Of a stretch of 64,000 nt of DNA, positions 18,193 to 29,427 are shown one piece after another. A program made the translations under genes and the position numbers. Under the pieces are notes generated by a model. That model was not told where the DNA came from, ran no database searches, and saw only the letters and a list, made by a program, of their open reading frames with translations. The first letter of the stretch is position 1. Each line of letters starts with the position of its first letter. This stretch comes from a bacterium (GTDB lineage Bacteria; Planctomycetota; Planctomycetia; Pirellulales; Pirellulaceae): NCBI GenBank assembly GCA_030430075.1, contig JAUIGN010000005.1, positions 1-64,000 of the forward strand, read 5' to 3'.

Positions 18193-18789
18193 TCAGAGGT
18201 ACGAGTCCAGGCCGGCCTGTTCGAAGTGGCGGCGAATTGCTGCAAGTACCGTTGCGGGAACGGCCCGCCGTGCGGCTGCCGAACTGCGAGCTTCGAGCAG
18301 CTTTTCGCAGGCTTTCTGAAGATCAGGGGGCAACGAAGCCAAGACGCGCTGAAAGTCGTCTTGCAGGTCGACCTGATGCTGGTCGTCTTGCTCGGTTCGC
18401 CCCCTGCCGCGAACTTGCTGCGAACGTGTCATGACGTCGCCCAGTGATCGACGGCGGCCAAGTCGGTGACCGATCACTACGTCGAGGGACCGGGTAGCAC
18501 GTTGTTTGACGTGCTTTACCGCGAAACGTTGTCGCAGCACCTCTTGGGATTCGTAGCGGACCGAGTTGGCGATGTAGGTGTTGAGCTTCGACAGCGTGGG
18601 GTCGTACTTCTTGAGGCGTTTGATCAGCCGCAGGCTCAACTCCTGCTCGATGTCTTGCCGCTCCGATTCCGGGACGCCTTTGTGGCGCACAAGCCAGGCG
18701 GCACGGTACTGGATCACCCGCGTCGCGTAACTGTCTGGTGCCAGAATCTCGCTTGTATCAAGGTCGACGTGTGCGGTTGTGTCGGCCAT
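18193..18789 (-). CDS. Sigma-70-like (ECF-type) regulator of the integrated element
   Basis: This 198-residue protein has a sigma region-2-like segment (DIEQELSLRLIKRLKKYD, then PTLSKLNTYIANSVRYESQE) and a C-terminal helical segment (LPPDLQKACEKL ... AAIRRHF) in the place of region 4. ATG 18789 has a GGGGAA ribosome site 8 bases upstream, hence this start rather than the longer frame. It heads the minus-strand recombination genes and faces a second sigma-like gene across a 313-base spacer. Directing RNA polymerase to the element's own promoters is inferred from family and position. Confidence 0.75.
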   Translation of the reverse strand: MADTTAHVDLDTSEILAPDSYATRVIQYRAAWLVRHKGVPESERQDIEQELSLRLIKRLKKYDPTLSKLNTYIANSVRYESQEVLRQRFAVKHVKQRATRSLDVVIGHRLGRRRSLGDVMTRSQQVRGRGRTEQDDQHQVDLQDDFQRVLASLPPDLQKACEKLLEARSSAAARRAVPATVLAAIRRHFEQAGLDSYL

Positions 18790-19102
18790 GTCTGTGTTCC
18801 CCGTTAGGAATGTTTTGCCGCCGCGTCTCTCCGTGGCCGGCATCACTCGGCGTACACAGACTTATTTGCCGTTCGGCACCAAAGTTCGGAGGGACATCCC
18901 AACGCTTCACATGACCAGCACGTGTCCCCGCACCTTCACTCACACGAACGATGCACGAACGCTACATGACCGAAATGTCCCCGCAGTCGCGTTCGTATGG
19001 TCGGTCATATGGTCATGTAGAACTCCATGCCGTTTGTTCCCGCATGACCCCGATAAATGGAAGCGTGATTGGAAACCGACACGGCATCCATGGAGGCACG
19101 AC
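18790..19102. promoter_or_regulatory. Palindrome-rich divergent promoter/operator region
   Basis: This spacer lies between two divergent sigma-like genes. It contains nested inverted repeats: ACGAACGC at 18955-18962 with GCGTTCGT at 18989-18996, and CTACATGACC at 18962-18971 with GGTCATGTAG at 19011-19020. Extra half-sites include TCGGTCAT at 19001-19008, CATGACC near 18909, and a direct repeat of ACGAACG at 18944-18950. The clustering suggests operators for a regulator of the element, or an origin-like site. A GGAGG ribosome site for the rightward gene lies at 19092-19096. Confidence 0.55.
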
Positions 19103-19624
19103 ATGGTCACGACAAACGATGACAGGCCAGACGTCGACTGGCACACGCAACTGATTGAGGCGCGGGGACAACGCATGGGATTCGCCGGTGCGAACCTGGA
19201 CGACGTCGTCCAGGAGATCACTCCGCACGTCCTTGCCTTTCGCTACGATCCGGAACGTTCGAACGGAGCAAGCCTGAAGACAGCTGTGACGGCGGTGATC
19301 GATCGCTGTCTGTTGGCGATACGACGACGGGAGGCACGCTACGCGAATTGTCTTGACCGCGCACGAAATGCGAAGCGAGCAGGATACGGTGGTGAACGGC
19401 CGGCGTACGAGGATCCCACGCCGATGCAGCTGGACGTGCACACCGCTCTGTCTGCCCTGTCCGACGAGGAACGTCAGATCTGCGACGCGTTGATGCATGG
19501 CTTCTCCATCCGCGAAGTCGCCAAGCGTCTCGGCTGCGACTGGCATACGGTCAATCGCCGCGTGACTCGCATTCGTGCTCGATTCGCTGATTTGGGTCTC
19601 GATGGATGGTTGGAAGCCGCGTGA
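19103..19624 (+). CDS. Sigma-70-like regulator with region-4 HTH
   Basis: The 173-residue protein has a region-2-like N-terminal part (NLDDVVQEITPHVLAFRYDP) and a clear C-terminal helix-turn-helix: LSDEERQICDALMHGFSIRE, then VAKRLGCDWHTVNRRVTRI. GGAGG sits 6-7 bases before ATG 19103, which decides the start against a much longer open frame. It is followed 17 bases later by the excisionase-like gene and then the integrase, so it likely drives, or is co-transcribed with, the excision/integration genes. It is not closely similar to the divergent sigma-like gene at 18193-18789. Confidence 0.8.
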   Translation: MVTTNDDRPDVDWHTQLIEARGQRMGFAGANLDDVVQEITPHVLAFRYDPERSNGASLKTAVTAVIDRCLLAIRRREARYANCLDRARNAKRAGYGGERPAYEDPTPMQLDVHTALSALSDEERQICDALMHGFSIREVAKRLGCDWHTVNRRVTRIRARFADLGLDGWLEAA

Positions 19625-19641
19625 TGGGGAGAGCGATAGGA

Positions 19642-19881
19642 ATGAAACAAGGTCACACCACAAACGCGTCCACCCAACCGCTGCTGCTGAGCGCGAAGGC
19701 GGCAGCCGCTCTCTGCGGCAAGTCTCTACGGACTTGGCGTACTTGGGATGCTGCGGGCATGATCCCGCGTCCGGTTCGGATCGGCAGGTCGACGCTCTGG
19801 CGGGCGGACGAGTTGCGAGCCTGGATTGCCGCTGGGTGCCCGCGTCGCGACGAATGGGACACAGGAAAAGCTCGCGTCTGA
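19642..19881 (+). CDS. Excisionase-like / MerR-type HTH protein
   Basis: This 79-residue protein has a single winged helix-turn-helix of the HTH_17 (excisionase) type: LLLSAKAAAALCGKSLRTWR, then DAAGMIPRPVRIGRSTLWRA, and an ELRAWIAAGCP tail. Proteins of this kind precede tyrosine integrases and act as directionality factors or repressors. ATG 19642 was chosen over an upstream in-frame GTG that lies inside the sigma gene. The integrase begins 81 bases downstream in the same direction. Confidence 0.85.
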   Translation: MKQGHTTNASTQPLLLSAKAAAALCGKSLRTWRTWDAAGMIPRPVRIGRSTLWRADELRAWIAAGCPRRDEWDTGKARV

Positions 19882-19962
19882 TCCGCCCAGAGCGCTTGAG
19901 CTTTCCAGCAACCCTGGCACACTGTCACTGGCTGTTTTGGCCAGACCAACGAGGAATGACGA

Positions 19963-21570
<1,608 letters not shown>

Positions 21571-21794
21571 GTTTACGTGGCGTCGGGGAATCGTTCAAGC
21601 CGGTAGTAGCCATGGAAATGGACCTGGTTGGCTTGTAAGGCGGCTTGGGGAGGTGAGGCAGCGAATCATTGCTCCAGAATTCCGAGTGCGAGAACCCCGA
21701 AAACCGTCATCCTGTCGCGACCTGGGCATCATCGCCGCCCACTTCTGCGGGCTGCGAATTGGCGGGAACCATCCTCTCGAGGCTCGGGTCGGCA
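21571..21794. other. Spacer between integrase and PQQ-propeller gene
   Basis: These 224 bases lie between convergent genes and contain nothing I can name. They are on the chromosomal side of the tRNA-Leu gene. Confidence 0.3.
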
Positions 21795-23339
21795 CTATTT
21801 CAGGCCGATGCAAATCAGCTCTTTCAGGGTTCTCGCGTAAATATTGCCGTCCGCAAAGGACAGGCTGGAGAGTGACCAGGTTTCTCCGGCCGGGCCGAGG
21901 TCGCTGATCGAGACCAATGCGCTTTCGTCGAGTCTCGCTGCATTCCAATCCACCACGTATACCATGCCGATCATCGTGGGGAAGTAGATCCTCTCACCAA
22001 TCACCGTGGGGCTGGCGGCGGAGACATGGCCCCAGCCTGAACCTGCGTTGCGGCGGTCCTGCGTCGCCAGGAAACCGGCGGCGTTTCGCATGTCGTTGCG
22101 GCGAGCTTGCCGCCAGATCAATTCATCCGGCCGGCCCTCCGCTCGGATGACCTGTACCGGAACCTGTAGATACTCGACGGCGCCCGTCCAGATCTGGACT
22201 CGCCCAATCAGAAAATCGTCGTGGGCCAGAAAATAATGATAGTCACCGACCAGGCAATTCGACTGGTTCGTGATTGCCTTGCGCAATTTGGGCAACCGCT
22301 GGTGCTCGCGAGTCACATAGGACTCGTCCTCGATGCGGCAGACCGTCACGTCGTCGACCAGGGAACACGCCTGGCGCTGCCGGCCGGTCTTGATATCAAG
22401 CGTGCGATGTTCCCGACCCACGAAAAGACAGGCCAGTTGCTCGTTCCAACTAGCGTTCTGGGCCGCCGGGTAGCCTTTGATGTCCGCATCCCAAGCCCGC
22501 CGCCCATCAGAGGCTGTCACCAGCGAGACTCCGTACGGTTCTTCGGGCGGTTGATGACCTCCACCCCGCCCCGTCAATATGCACCAGTCGTCGTCGGGCA
22601 GGCGGCCAAGCAGCGATGTCGTGTGGACGGACGTCCCGCAATCGGCCGTCCAACGGCGCTTCCCGGTCCGCAGATCGTAGGCCTGCAAATAGCTCCAGAC
22701 GTCCCGGCCTCGACCCAGCGGTTGCGCTCCGGCCTTGGTCGTTGCGGATCGCGGCAAGTCATTTCTGGGCACATGCATTAATATCACGTTGCCGCCGTGC
22801 AGGATTGGTTCGTGTTGCCGCGAATGGTGGCGGCCAAACATCGTCCAGGTCCGAGTCCACAGTGGCGTGCCGGCGATGTTGAAACAGGCGACCGTGCCCC
22901 CAACGTTGGTAAAGCAGACGCGCTGACCATCAGAGACCGGCGAGGCGGCCGTGTTGTCACTGAACAAGCTCGAAAGGTCCGTAATCCGCCGACCAGGCAC
23001 TTCGCGCCGCCACAGTTCTTTGCCCGTCGGGGTGTCAAAACACATGCCAAGGATCGTCGAGCCCGTTTCGGTATCGCGATCGAGCACTTCGTGGGATGTG
23101 ACAAACGCTCTTCCAGCAGAGATGATCACGGTCCCCTGCCCTGTGCTGGGCAACGCCGTTCGCCAGCGGATGTTCTCGTTCCGGGCAACACTGAAGCTGG
23201 CCGGCGCGTTGCCTTCGACAACAAAATTGTGATTCGGCCCCGCCGCTTGCGGCCAGTCCTCGGCCAGCGCCACGCAAGTAATCGCGGCGGAGGCCAGATA
23301 GATACCGATTCTCAGGACGATGTCGGGGAGCATGTGCAT
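21795..23339 (-). CDS. Secreted PQQ-like beta-propeller (outer-membrane-protein-assembly-like) repeat protein
   Basis: The 514-residue protein has a signal peptide (LPDIVLRIGIYLASAAITCV, cleavage near ALA-ED) and then WD/PQQ-type blades: GKELWRREV, GTPLWTRTW, GKRRWTADC, GRRAWDADIKG. Each has the W-x-x-x motif after a strand ending 'G'. It belongs to the PQQ_2 propellers abundant in planctomycetes, usually non-enzymatic or dehydrogenase-associated. ATG 23339 with GGAAG upstream was chosen over a longer frame. It lies 201 bases after the intact sulfatase gene on the same strand. The two may form a catabolic unit; substrate unknown. Confidence 0.85.
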   Translation of the reverse strand: MHMLPDIVLRIGIYLASAAITCVALAEDWPQAAGPNHNFVVEGNAPASFSVARNENIRWRTALPSTGQGTVIISAGRAFVTSHEVLDRDTETGSTILGMCFDTPTGKELWRREVPGRRITDLSSLFSDNTAASPVSDGQRVCFTNVGGTVACFNIAGTPLWTRTWTMFGRHHSRQHEPILHGGNVILMHVPRNDLPRSATTKAGAQPLGRGRDVWSYLQAYDLRTGKRRWTADCGTSVHTTSLLGRLPDDDWCILTGRGGGHQPPEEPYGVSLVTASDGRRAWDADIKGYPAAQNASWNEQLACLFVGREHRTLDIKTGRQRQACSLVDDVTVCRIEDESYVTREHQRLPKLRKAITNQSNCLVGDYHYFLAHDDFLIGRVQIWTGAVEYLQVPVQVIRAEGRPDELIWRQARRNDMRNAAGFLATQDRRNAGSGWGHVSAASPTVIGERIYFPTMIGMVYVVDWNAARLDESALVSISDLGPAGETWSLSSLSFADGNIYARTLKELICIGLK

Positions 23340-23540
23340 CGTGGAACTTCCGCTCAGGCGGCGCGAGTGGAATTGCGTTCGTGAGCCGCGGCCGCTGCGA
23401 GGTTTGTCGCCCAGCGAGCGCGCCAACCTGCTGTTAATCCTCGACCAGGCGGTCACCTTGCAGCCCTCGCCGGCAGCTGGAGCCGGCCGGCCCGGCAGCA
23501 ATCGTCGAGACAACACTTGGGACCATTGCGTCATCGCCGA

Positions 23541-25049
23541 CTATTGGTCCCATAGTTGATAAGGATCATCGAGGCGTTTCATTTCAGCCTTAAGCAGGGC
23601 CTCCAATTCGGCCCGCTTGGTCGCAAAGCGAGGATCGTCCGCGAGGTTGACTTGCCCCTGGGCGGGCCGATTCCCGGTCAGCGCCACCACTTCCGAGGCG
23701 GCATGTTCGGCCAGCAGCTCATGGGGATTCTCGCGGAGATTGAAGAGTTGCGTCTGGCGGACGGTCCCGTCCAGAACATCGTACTTGATCAGTTTCCAGT
23801 CGCCTTGGCGCACAGAGCGCATGCCCGGTTTCGTGCCTCCGCAATAAACTCCGTAAAGCACTTCGCGGATCGTCTGCTGCCGGCCTTCGAGGACGCTGCG
23901 GAAGCTGCGGCCTTCGACGGATTCGGGGGCCTCGATGCCGGCCAGGTCGCAGAGGGTTCCCAACACGTCCAGTAAGTAGATGTTGCCCTCCGCTCGAGTG
24001 CCCGCTGGGATCCCGGGGCCACGCACGATCATTGGTACACGCCAGGTATGTTCATAGAGGTTCTGCTTGCCCTGCAGGCCGTGACGACCGATCGCCATGC
24101 CGTGGTCGGCCGTGTAAAAGACATAAGTGTTGTCGAGCTCACCCATGGCTTCCAGCTTAGCGAGCACGCGGCCCACCTGGATATCGATGTTCTCACTGCA
24201 AGCGTACTGCCGGCCGATTTCATTTCGAATGGTGCGTTCGTCGCGTCGCTTCCACACGCCGCTGACGGCCACTTCGTCACGCAGGTTGGGATGACCGTGC
24301 GGGAAGGGGTGTGCGGGCAAATAGTTGACGGGCAGTGGTGGCTGTTTGGCATGGGCCGGGGGAAGTTGGTCGCGATCCTTGTGATTGACGGCTCCGTACT
24401 TGGCCAACAGTTCTGGCGTCCCATCACGCGTGTCGTGGGGATGAGAAAAACCGTAGTAAATCAGGAACGGTCGAGTCTCCTGCTCCGATTCCCGCTGGTG
24501 CAAGTAATCGAGTACCCGCTCGGCGTGCCAAGCGCTCCCGCTTTCCGCCGTACCCCCTCGCTTCGTCGCGTCATGCACGACCGTGAATTGCTGGTTGGCC
24601 GCCGCATAGCTGTTGCCCCGTTTGCAGGTTCGCATCGTGCGGTAGCCGGCCCGATTGAAAACCGCCCCCATGGTCAACTCGGGAAGATTGCGCGGGACGT
24701 GGGGCGCGTCGGCCGAATTGCGGCTGCCCCGTTTCGCTCGGCGCGGGATGTGCCACACCGTGCGGCCGCTCATGATCATGTGCCGAGACGGTGTGCAGAC
24801 CGCCCCCGACCAGGAGCCCATATGATAGGCCCCGTCGAACACCATCCCTTCGGCTGCCAGCCGATCGATGTGTGGTGTATTGAGCGTCGAACTGGGGTTG
24901 TAGAGCTGCAGATCAAAGGGGGACTGGTCGTCGGCGATAATGAAGAGGATGTTGGGACGACCTCCATCGGCCGCGTTGCCGGCCACGGCCAGGCTGCAGC
25001 ATAGAATCGTAAAAGTCAGGGTGAAGGTAAATCGTCGCTCGCGGGCCAT
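23541..25049 (-). CDS. Secreted type I sulfatase
   Basis: This complete 502-residue sulfatase starts with a signal peptide (TLTFTILCCSLAVAGNA). The metal aspartates are at Asp40-Asp41 (LFIIADDQSP), and the formylglycine site is C85-T-P-S-R (SGAVCTPSRHMIMSGRT). Further family marks are YYGFSHPHD, FYTADHGMAIGRHGLQGK, and a C-terminal sub-domain with RQGDWKLIKYD. It should hydrolyse sulfate esters of polysaccharides in the periplasm or outside after activation by a formylglycine-generating enzyme (not in this window). Unlike the broken homologue at 4251-6017, all catalytic elements are present. Confidence 0.95.
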   Translation of the reverse strand: MARERRFTFTLTFTILCCSLAVAGNAADGGRPNILFIIADDQSPFDLQLYNPSSTLNTPHIDRLAAEGMVFDGAYHMGSWSGAVCTPSRHMIMSGRTVWHIPRRAKRGSRNSADAPHVPRNLPELTMGAVFNRAGYRTMRTCKRGNSYAAANQQFTVVHDATKRGGTAESGSAWHAERVLDYLHQRESEQETRPFLIYYGFSHPHDTRDGTPELLAKYGAVNHKDRDQLPPAHAKQPPLPVNYLPAHPFPHGHPNLRDEVAVSGVWKRRDERTIRNEIGRQYACSENIDIQVGRVLAKLEAMGELDNTYVFYTADHGMAIGRHGLQGKQNLYEHTWRVPMIVRGPGIPAGTRAEGNIYLLDVLGTLCDLAGIEAPESVEGRSFRSVLEGRQQTIREVLYGVYCGGTKPGMRSVRQGDWKLIKYDVLDGTVRQTQLFNLRENPHELLAEHAASEVVALTGNRPAQGQVNLADDPRFATKRAELEALLKAEMKRLDDPYQLWDQ

Positions 25050-25374
25050 CGCTTCTCCTCATTGTCTGCGTCGTCAGCACGTTGTTTACGAGTTTAACCT
25101 TCGCATCCGTTCCCCGCTGGCACGCAAGGCGTGCGGTCAGGACGCACCTGTCGCGAGGGACGGCCACAGCTCGACTGGCTGTGGTCGGTTGCCGAAGCCC
25201 GCCAGTTTATCCGATTTTGCCGTAGGCGGCGCGCGATTTTCGTTCTGCCGAGCGGCGAATCAAGGCGTTAGCCGCGCCGGGCGAGTTGATCATGGTGGTC
25301 GCCGGGCCCTGGCTTGAGGCGAGCATTCGAGTCGCGACGAGACGGCTTCAAGGTTTGGCTCGGCTCTGGTTGGC
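25050..25374. other. Spacer with a weak REP-like sequence
   Basis: No gene is supported here. GGCGTTAGCCGCG near 25264-25277 resembles the REP-like family seen at 48.3, 53.6 and 60.2 kb, but the match is partial. The sulfatase promoter should lie at the left end. Confidence 0.3.
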
Positions 25375-28300
25375 TTACTGCTGGCCGCCGTGGTGGCCAT
25401 GCTTGAGGTGGTCGGGCAGTTGGAAGCCGCCCGATGCGACGAATGCGTGCAGGTCGAGAATCTCGCCCCTGGTCAGCACATCCAGCAAGCCGCTCGGCAT
25501 CGGCGAGACGCGGGACGCGATCCGCTCGTCGATGTCCCGCTTGCGGAGTTGGGTCAACGACTTGGGCGTCAAGAGATTGGTCATGACGTGAACACGCCGG
25601 CGGTCTTCCTTGGCGATCACACCGGTGACGACGCGGCCGTCGTTCATGAGAAACTGATAGTTCTGGTACTGTTCGTGAATCTTGCTGGAGGGTTCGATGA
25701 TCTGGCGAAGCAGGTCGACACCTTGCAGCTTCTTGACGGATTCGACGAGGTTCGGCCCGAGGTTGACGCCGTGGCCGGCCACAACATGACACTGGTTGCA
25801 ACGCGCCTTGACGAAGGCGGCCATCCCGCGCACGACGGTCGCTTCATCCGGCTGGCGGGCCAGGCGAGCGAACGGTTCGAAATCTGTCATCTTCCATTCC
25901 TTGACGACTTGCGGCCGGCTGGCTGCCAGTAGTGCGGCGGCACTGTTTTCGTCAGCGGCCACCACCATCACGCCATTCATGACGACCCAGTGGCCAGGAA
26001 ACGTACAAACGTACGGATAGATGCCGGGCTCTGACGGGGCCTGAAAACGCATCACGTGAATCAGCGACGCGCGGGTCGGCCCGATCATGGGAGAGGCGTG
26101 GAGAATCAGGTCCCGTTTCTCGGGGGGCACAAAATCCGAATTGGCGTTGCGCGGATCCTTGGCCATCTCGTTGGCCGCCATGCCCACTTCCGCGAGGCGG
26201 TCCGGTTTCACGATGACCAGGTTGTGGTCGGTGGCGTCGGGATTGGAGAAGACGAGCTTGATCGGCTGGCCGGGGGTGGCGGTGAAGCTCTTGACCGAGA
26301 ACAGCATTCGTTCGGGGACAGCACCGATCTTGACCAGTTTGACGCCGGGCTGATTGTCGAACGCGGCTTCCTTGGCGGTCGGGGTCGGCTCTTTGATGAC
26401 GTTCTTGCGGGTCGCCCGCTTGAGCCTCGCGGCGATCCCGTAGCGGGGGTCGTTTTCCCAGAATGGCCGCAAGGTGTGGGAACCCAAGGCGGCGACGATG
26501 GCGTAGGCGAGGTGTTCGTCGCGGGGGTGGTGGAACACGTCCAGGATGGCTTCGAAGGCCGGCTTCGTGCCGATGTAACTTGCCGCGATGGCGGCCTGCA
26601 TGCGGACGATTCCGCGCGGATCATTGGCGGCCCGGTTGAGCCAGCGCGTCGCGTCCGGCAACTGCGAATGCCAATAGCGAAGTTGTTGCGTGGCAGCTGC
26701 GCGGGCGTGATGGTTGTCGCATCCCAACAACTCGCGTAGCGTTGCCAGGGCGACGTTCGCATCAGCGGTCGCTGATTGCTGCTCGGCACCGTTCGCGGCT
26801 GCCGCGCGCTGCGGTCCGCCAAGGTCCGCCATTCCGATCCAGCGATACGTCCAGACCGCTTCCAGCTGATGGTGGCGGAAGCGGGCGTCGGCCCGGTCGA
26901 GATGGGTGACCCAGTTGTCGAGGGCGGTGCGGACCACCGCCGGGTCGCGTCGCCGCAGTTCTCGCTTGGCCCAACCCCTGATCCGCGATTCGGGCCGTTT
27001 GAGCAAGGCGAGCAAGGCATCCACGCCGGCCTCGTCGATCTGCGGTGGCTCCTGCAGCGTCTTCCCTTTCGCCGTGATTCGCCAGATGCGGCCGGAGTGT
27101 CGGTCGCGGCGGGGGTCGCGAAGCGAATACTGCGCGTGTCCCTTGATCGGGTTGTACCAGTCACAAACGTACAACGCCCCGCGCGGACCCCACTGCAGGT
27201 CGACCGGGATGAAGCTGAGATTCGCCGAGAAGAGCAGATCACTGACATACTGTTCCCGGTATCCAAACTCGCCTTCGACCCATTGGTGGATTTCGACGCG
27301 GTTGGTCGGTTTGTAGCGGACTTTGACAAAGTTGCCCTGCAGTTCATCCGGGAAGGTCGCAACGTCGACAAATTGGTGGCCGCAGACCCCCGAATAGGCC
27401 TGCAGCCCTTTAGGTGACGGATGTTGCTGAGGATAAGGCGGGTCGAGCGCATGGAAAGCGGCGGCATACACCGGATGGCTGGCCAGATGCTGGCCCCAGT
27501 CATCGAACGTGACGCCCCAGGGATTGGTGCTATGGTACGTGCCGAAGCTGATCAACCGGTGCGTGCGGGGCTGAAAGCGGAACCAGCCGCTATTCTGTTG
27601 CCGGACCGGGCCGTACGGGGTTTCGACTTGCGAATGATGAAAAATCGATTCGCGAAAGAGGAGGTCGCCGTCCGGCGTCCAGGTGAGATCGTGCAGGCTA
27701 TGGTGCGAATCCTCGGTCCCGAAACCGGTCAGCACGACCTCATGAACGTCGGCCCGGTCGTCCCCGTCGGTATCCCGCAGAAACGTCAGATTGGGTTGTT
27801 CCGAGACATAGACGCCCCCATCGCCAAACGCGAACGAGAGCGGAATATGGAGGTCGTCGGCAAACACGCGTGACCGGTCGGCGCGGCCGTCACCATCGGT
27901 GTCTTCCAGGATTACCAGTTTGTCATTCGGTTCCTTGCCCGGGTAGACGTGCGGGTAGGTCGTTGAGCAACTGACCCACAAGCGGCCGCGAGCGTCCCAC
28001 CGCATCTGGATTGGATTGGCAATGTCCGGGAATTCTTCCTCGCCGGCAAACAAGTTCAGCTCGAACCGCGGGTCCAGTTTGAACGCCTTACGTTCTTCCT
28101 CGGCTGACATCCAACGATTCGCGCCGCGGCTCTGAATGGTCTGGGGCAAGGCGGGAACATTCGAATCGTCGACCGGGCCCGTGACGGACTTTCCCTGCGC
28201 CAGATCCCAAATCCGCTGCTCGCGATTCGCCACCATCAGGTCAAAATTGCGCATGGCCGGCAGGAAGTCGAGGTACCCGTAGCTCTTGTTTCTTCCGCCC

Positions 28301-29427
28301 GTGTAGTAAAACGTATTGAGCGGCCGAAAGCGGCGGAAGAATTGCCGGTTCTTGTCGACAATCGCGGTGCGGATCGCTGCCCTGACGGTTGGGGGCGTTT
28401 CCCCGACGACCTGCTGAAAGAGGGTCCGAGAGAAGAGACGGTCACCGGCTTCGGTCAGGTGAACACCGTTAATCGTCAGGTCCGAACCCGGGCTGCGCAT
28501 CGCTTGCTCGGTGGCCGTGTAGACGTCGGCAAAGCCGACTTGTCGTTCGGCCGCAATCTCGCGCATTACTTCGGCGTATCGACGAATGCGGCCATTGTTC
28601 ATGTCGGCTGCCGCGACGCCGCGCACGTTTTCGTTGGCGATCGGCGAGACCAACACGACCCGTGGAGCCGAGGCGCCGTTGTAGGCCTTGCTCGTAAGGG
28701 TCGTGAGATAGTTCGTCAACTTCTGGCGAAACGTTTCCAAGCCGGTCTCGCCGGCGAACGATTCGTTGAAACCGAACGTGGCCAAGATCACGTCGGCCCG
28801 TTCGTGCGTCAAGTGTTGTTCGGTGTCGGCGAAATTGGCTGGTCGCGGCTGATTGTCGATTTCGTCGGCGGACCAGGCCAGGTGCCGCACCACCAATTGA
28901 TGGTCGGGAAAGTGCTGCTGCAGCATCGCCTCGAAGTTGCCGAACAACCGGGCTCGGTCCAGGAGTGTATTGCCGATCAGGGCGATCCGGTCCCCGGGTG
29001 CGAGCCGCAGCGGCAGTTCCGTGGCGACTGGCTGGGCGGCCGCGGCCCGCGGTGCCGTATTCTCGTAGATCGCAAACCGAGCAAGCCCGGGATCGCGCGG
29101 CGGGGCCGGCAGCCCGGTCGAAGTGTTCTTGGCATCCTTCCGTGGCGGCCCGGCTGGGCTTGACGGTTGCCTGGCCGGAGACGCTTGCTGTGGCCGAGCG
29201 TCGTTGCGATTCGCCTCTTGCTGGGGCGGTGATGTCGCCGTCGACCGCTGAGCCGTTGCCGGGTCGGGCGATGTCGTGCCAAGTGCGACGACGAGCATCG
29301 CGGGGATCGGGACGAACCGAAGCCAGGACGACCAGGGCTGCCGGCGGCGCGAACGTGTGCGGGGGGCCGTCCGTTCTCCGGTTGTCGTTCGAGTCACACT
29401 CGCATCGGAGGATCGTTGATGGGGCAT
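25375..29427 (-). CDS. PVC-type fusion: SGNH hydrolase, membrane-bound-dehydrogenase-like propeller, HEAT repeats, cupredoxin, cytochrome c
   Basis: The 1350-residue protein (ATG 29427, AGGAG 7-8 bases upstream) has a hydrophobic leader near residues 33-52. It then has an SGNH/GDSL-like hydrolase (about 140-350: DRIALIGNTLLDRARLFGNF, LATFGFNESF, DLTINGVHLTEAGDRLF), a TIGR02604-type propeller (about 420-780: MRWDARGRLWVSCSTTYPHV, DTDGDGRADRS), and HEAT-like repeats (about 790-1000). Next come a cupredoxin with type I copper ligands His1068, Cys1141, His1146 and Met1150 (YVCTFPGHWVVMNGVM), and a TIGR02603-type cytochrome c with C1210-NQ-C-H1214. The last residues are a His-rich tail (HGHHGG). 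It probably oxidises a sugar or alcohol and passes electrons through copper and heme in the periplasm; the substrate is unknown. Confidence 0.88.
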   Translation of the reverse strand: MPHQRSSDASVTRTTTGERTAPRTRSRRRQPWSSWLRFVPIPAMLVVALGTTSPDPATAQRSTATSPPQQEANRNDARPQQASPARQPSSPAGPPRKDAKNTSTGLPAPPRDPGLARFAIYENTAPRAAAAQPVATELPLRLAPGDRIALIGNTLLDRARLFGNFEAMLQQHFPDHQLVVRHLAWSADEIDNQPRPANFADTEQHLTHERADVILATFGFNESFAGETGLETFRQKLTNYLTTLTSKAYNGASAPRVVLVSPIANENVRGVAAADMNNGRIRRYAEVMREIAAERQVGFADVYTATEQAMRSPGSDLTINGVHLTEAGDRLFSRTLFQQVVGETPPTVRAAIRTAIVDKNRQFFRRFRPLNTFYYTGGRNKSYGYLDFLPAMRNFDLMVANREQRIWDLAQGKSVTGPVDDSNVPALPQTIQSRGANRWMSAEEERKAFKLDPRFELNLFAGEEEFPDIANPIQMRWDARGRLWVSCSTTYPHVYPGKEPNDKLVILEDTDGDGRADRSRVFADDLHIPLSFAFGDGGVYVSEQPNLTFLRDTDGDDRADVHEVVLTGFGTEDSHHSLHDLTWTPDGDLLFRESIFHHSQVETPYGPVRQQNSGWFRFQPRTHRLISFGTYHSTNPWGVTFDDWGQHLASHPVYAAAFHALDPPYPQQHPSPKGLQAYSGVCGHQFVDVATFPDELQGNFVKVRYKPTNRVEIHQWVEGEFGYREQYVSDLLFSANLSFIPVDLQWGPRGALYVCDWYNPIKGHAQYSLRDPRRDRHSGRIWRITAKGKTLQEPPQIDEAGVDALLALLKRPESRIRGWAKRELRRRDPAVVRTALDNWVTHLDRADARFRHHQLEAVWTYRWIGMADLGGPQRAAAANGAEQQSATADANVALATLRELLGCDNHHARAAATQQLRYWHSQLPDATRWLNRAANDPRGIVRMQAAIAASYIGTKPAFEAILDVFHHPRDEHLAYAIVAALGSHTLRPFWENDPRYGIAARLKRATRKNVIKEPTPTAKEAAFDNQPGVKLVKIGAVPERMLFSVKSFTATPGQPIKLVFSNPDATDHNLVIVKPDRLAEVGMAANEMAKDPRNANSDFVPPEKRDLILHASPMIGPTRASLIHVMRFQAPSEPGIYPYVCTFPGHWVVMNGVMVVAADENSAAALLAASRPQVVKEWKMTDFEPFARLARQPDEATVVRGMAAFVKARCNQCHVVAGHGVNLGPNLVESVKKLQGVDLLRQIIEPSSKIHEQYQNYQFLMNDGRVVTGVIAKEDRRRVHVMTNLLTPKSLTQLRKRDIDERIASRVSPMPSGLLDVLTRGEILDLHAFVASGGFQLPDHLKHGHHGGQQ

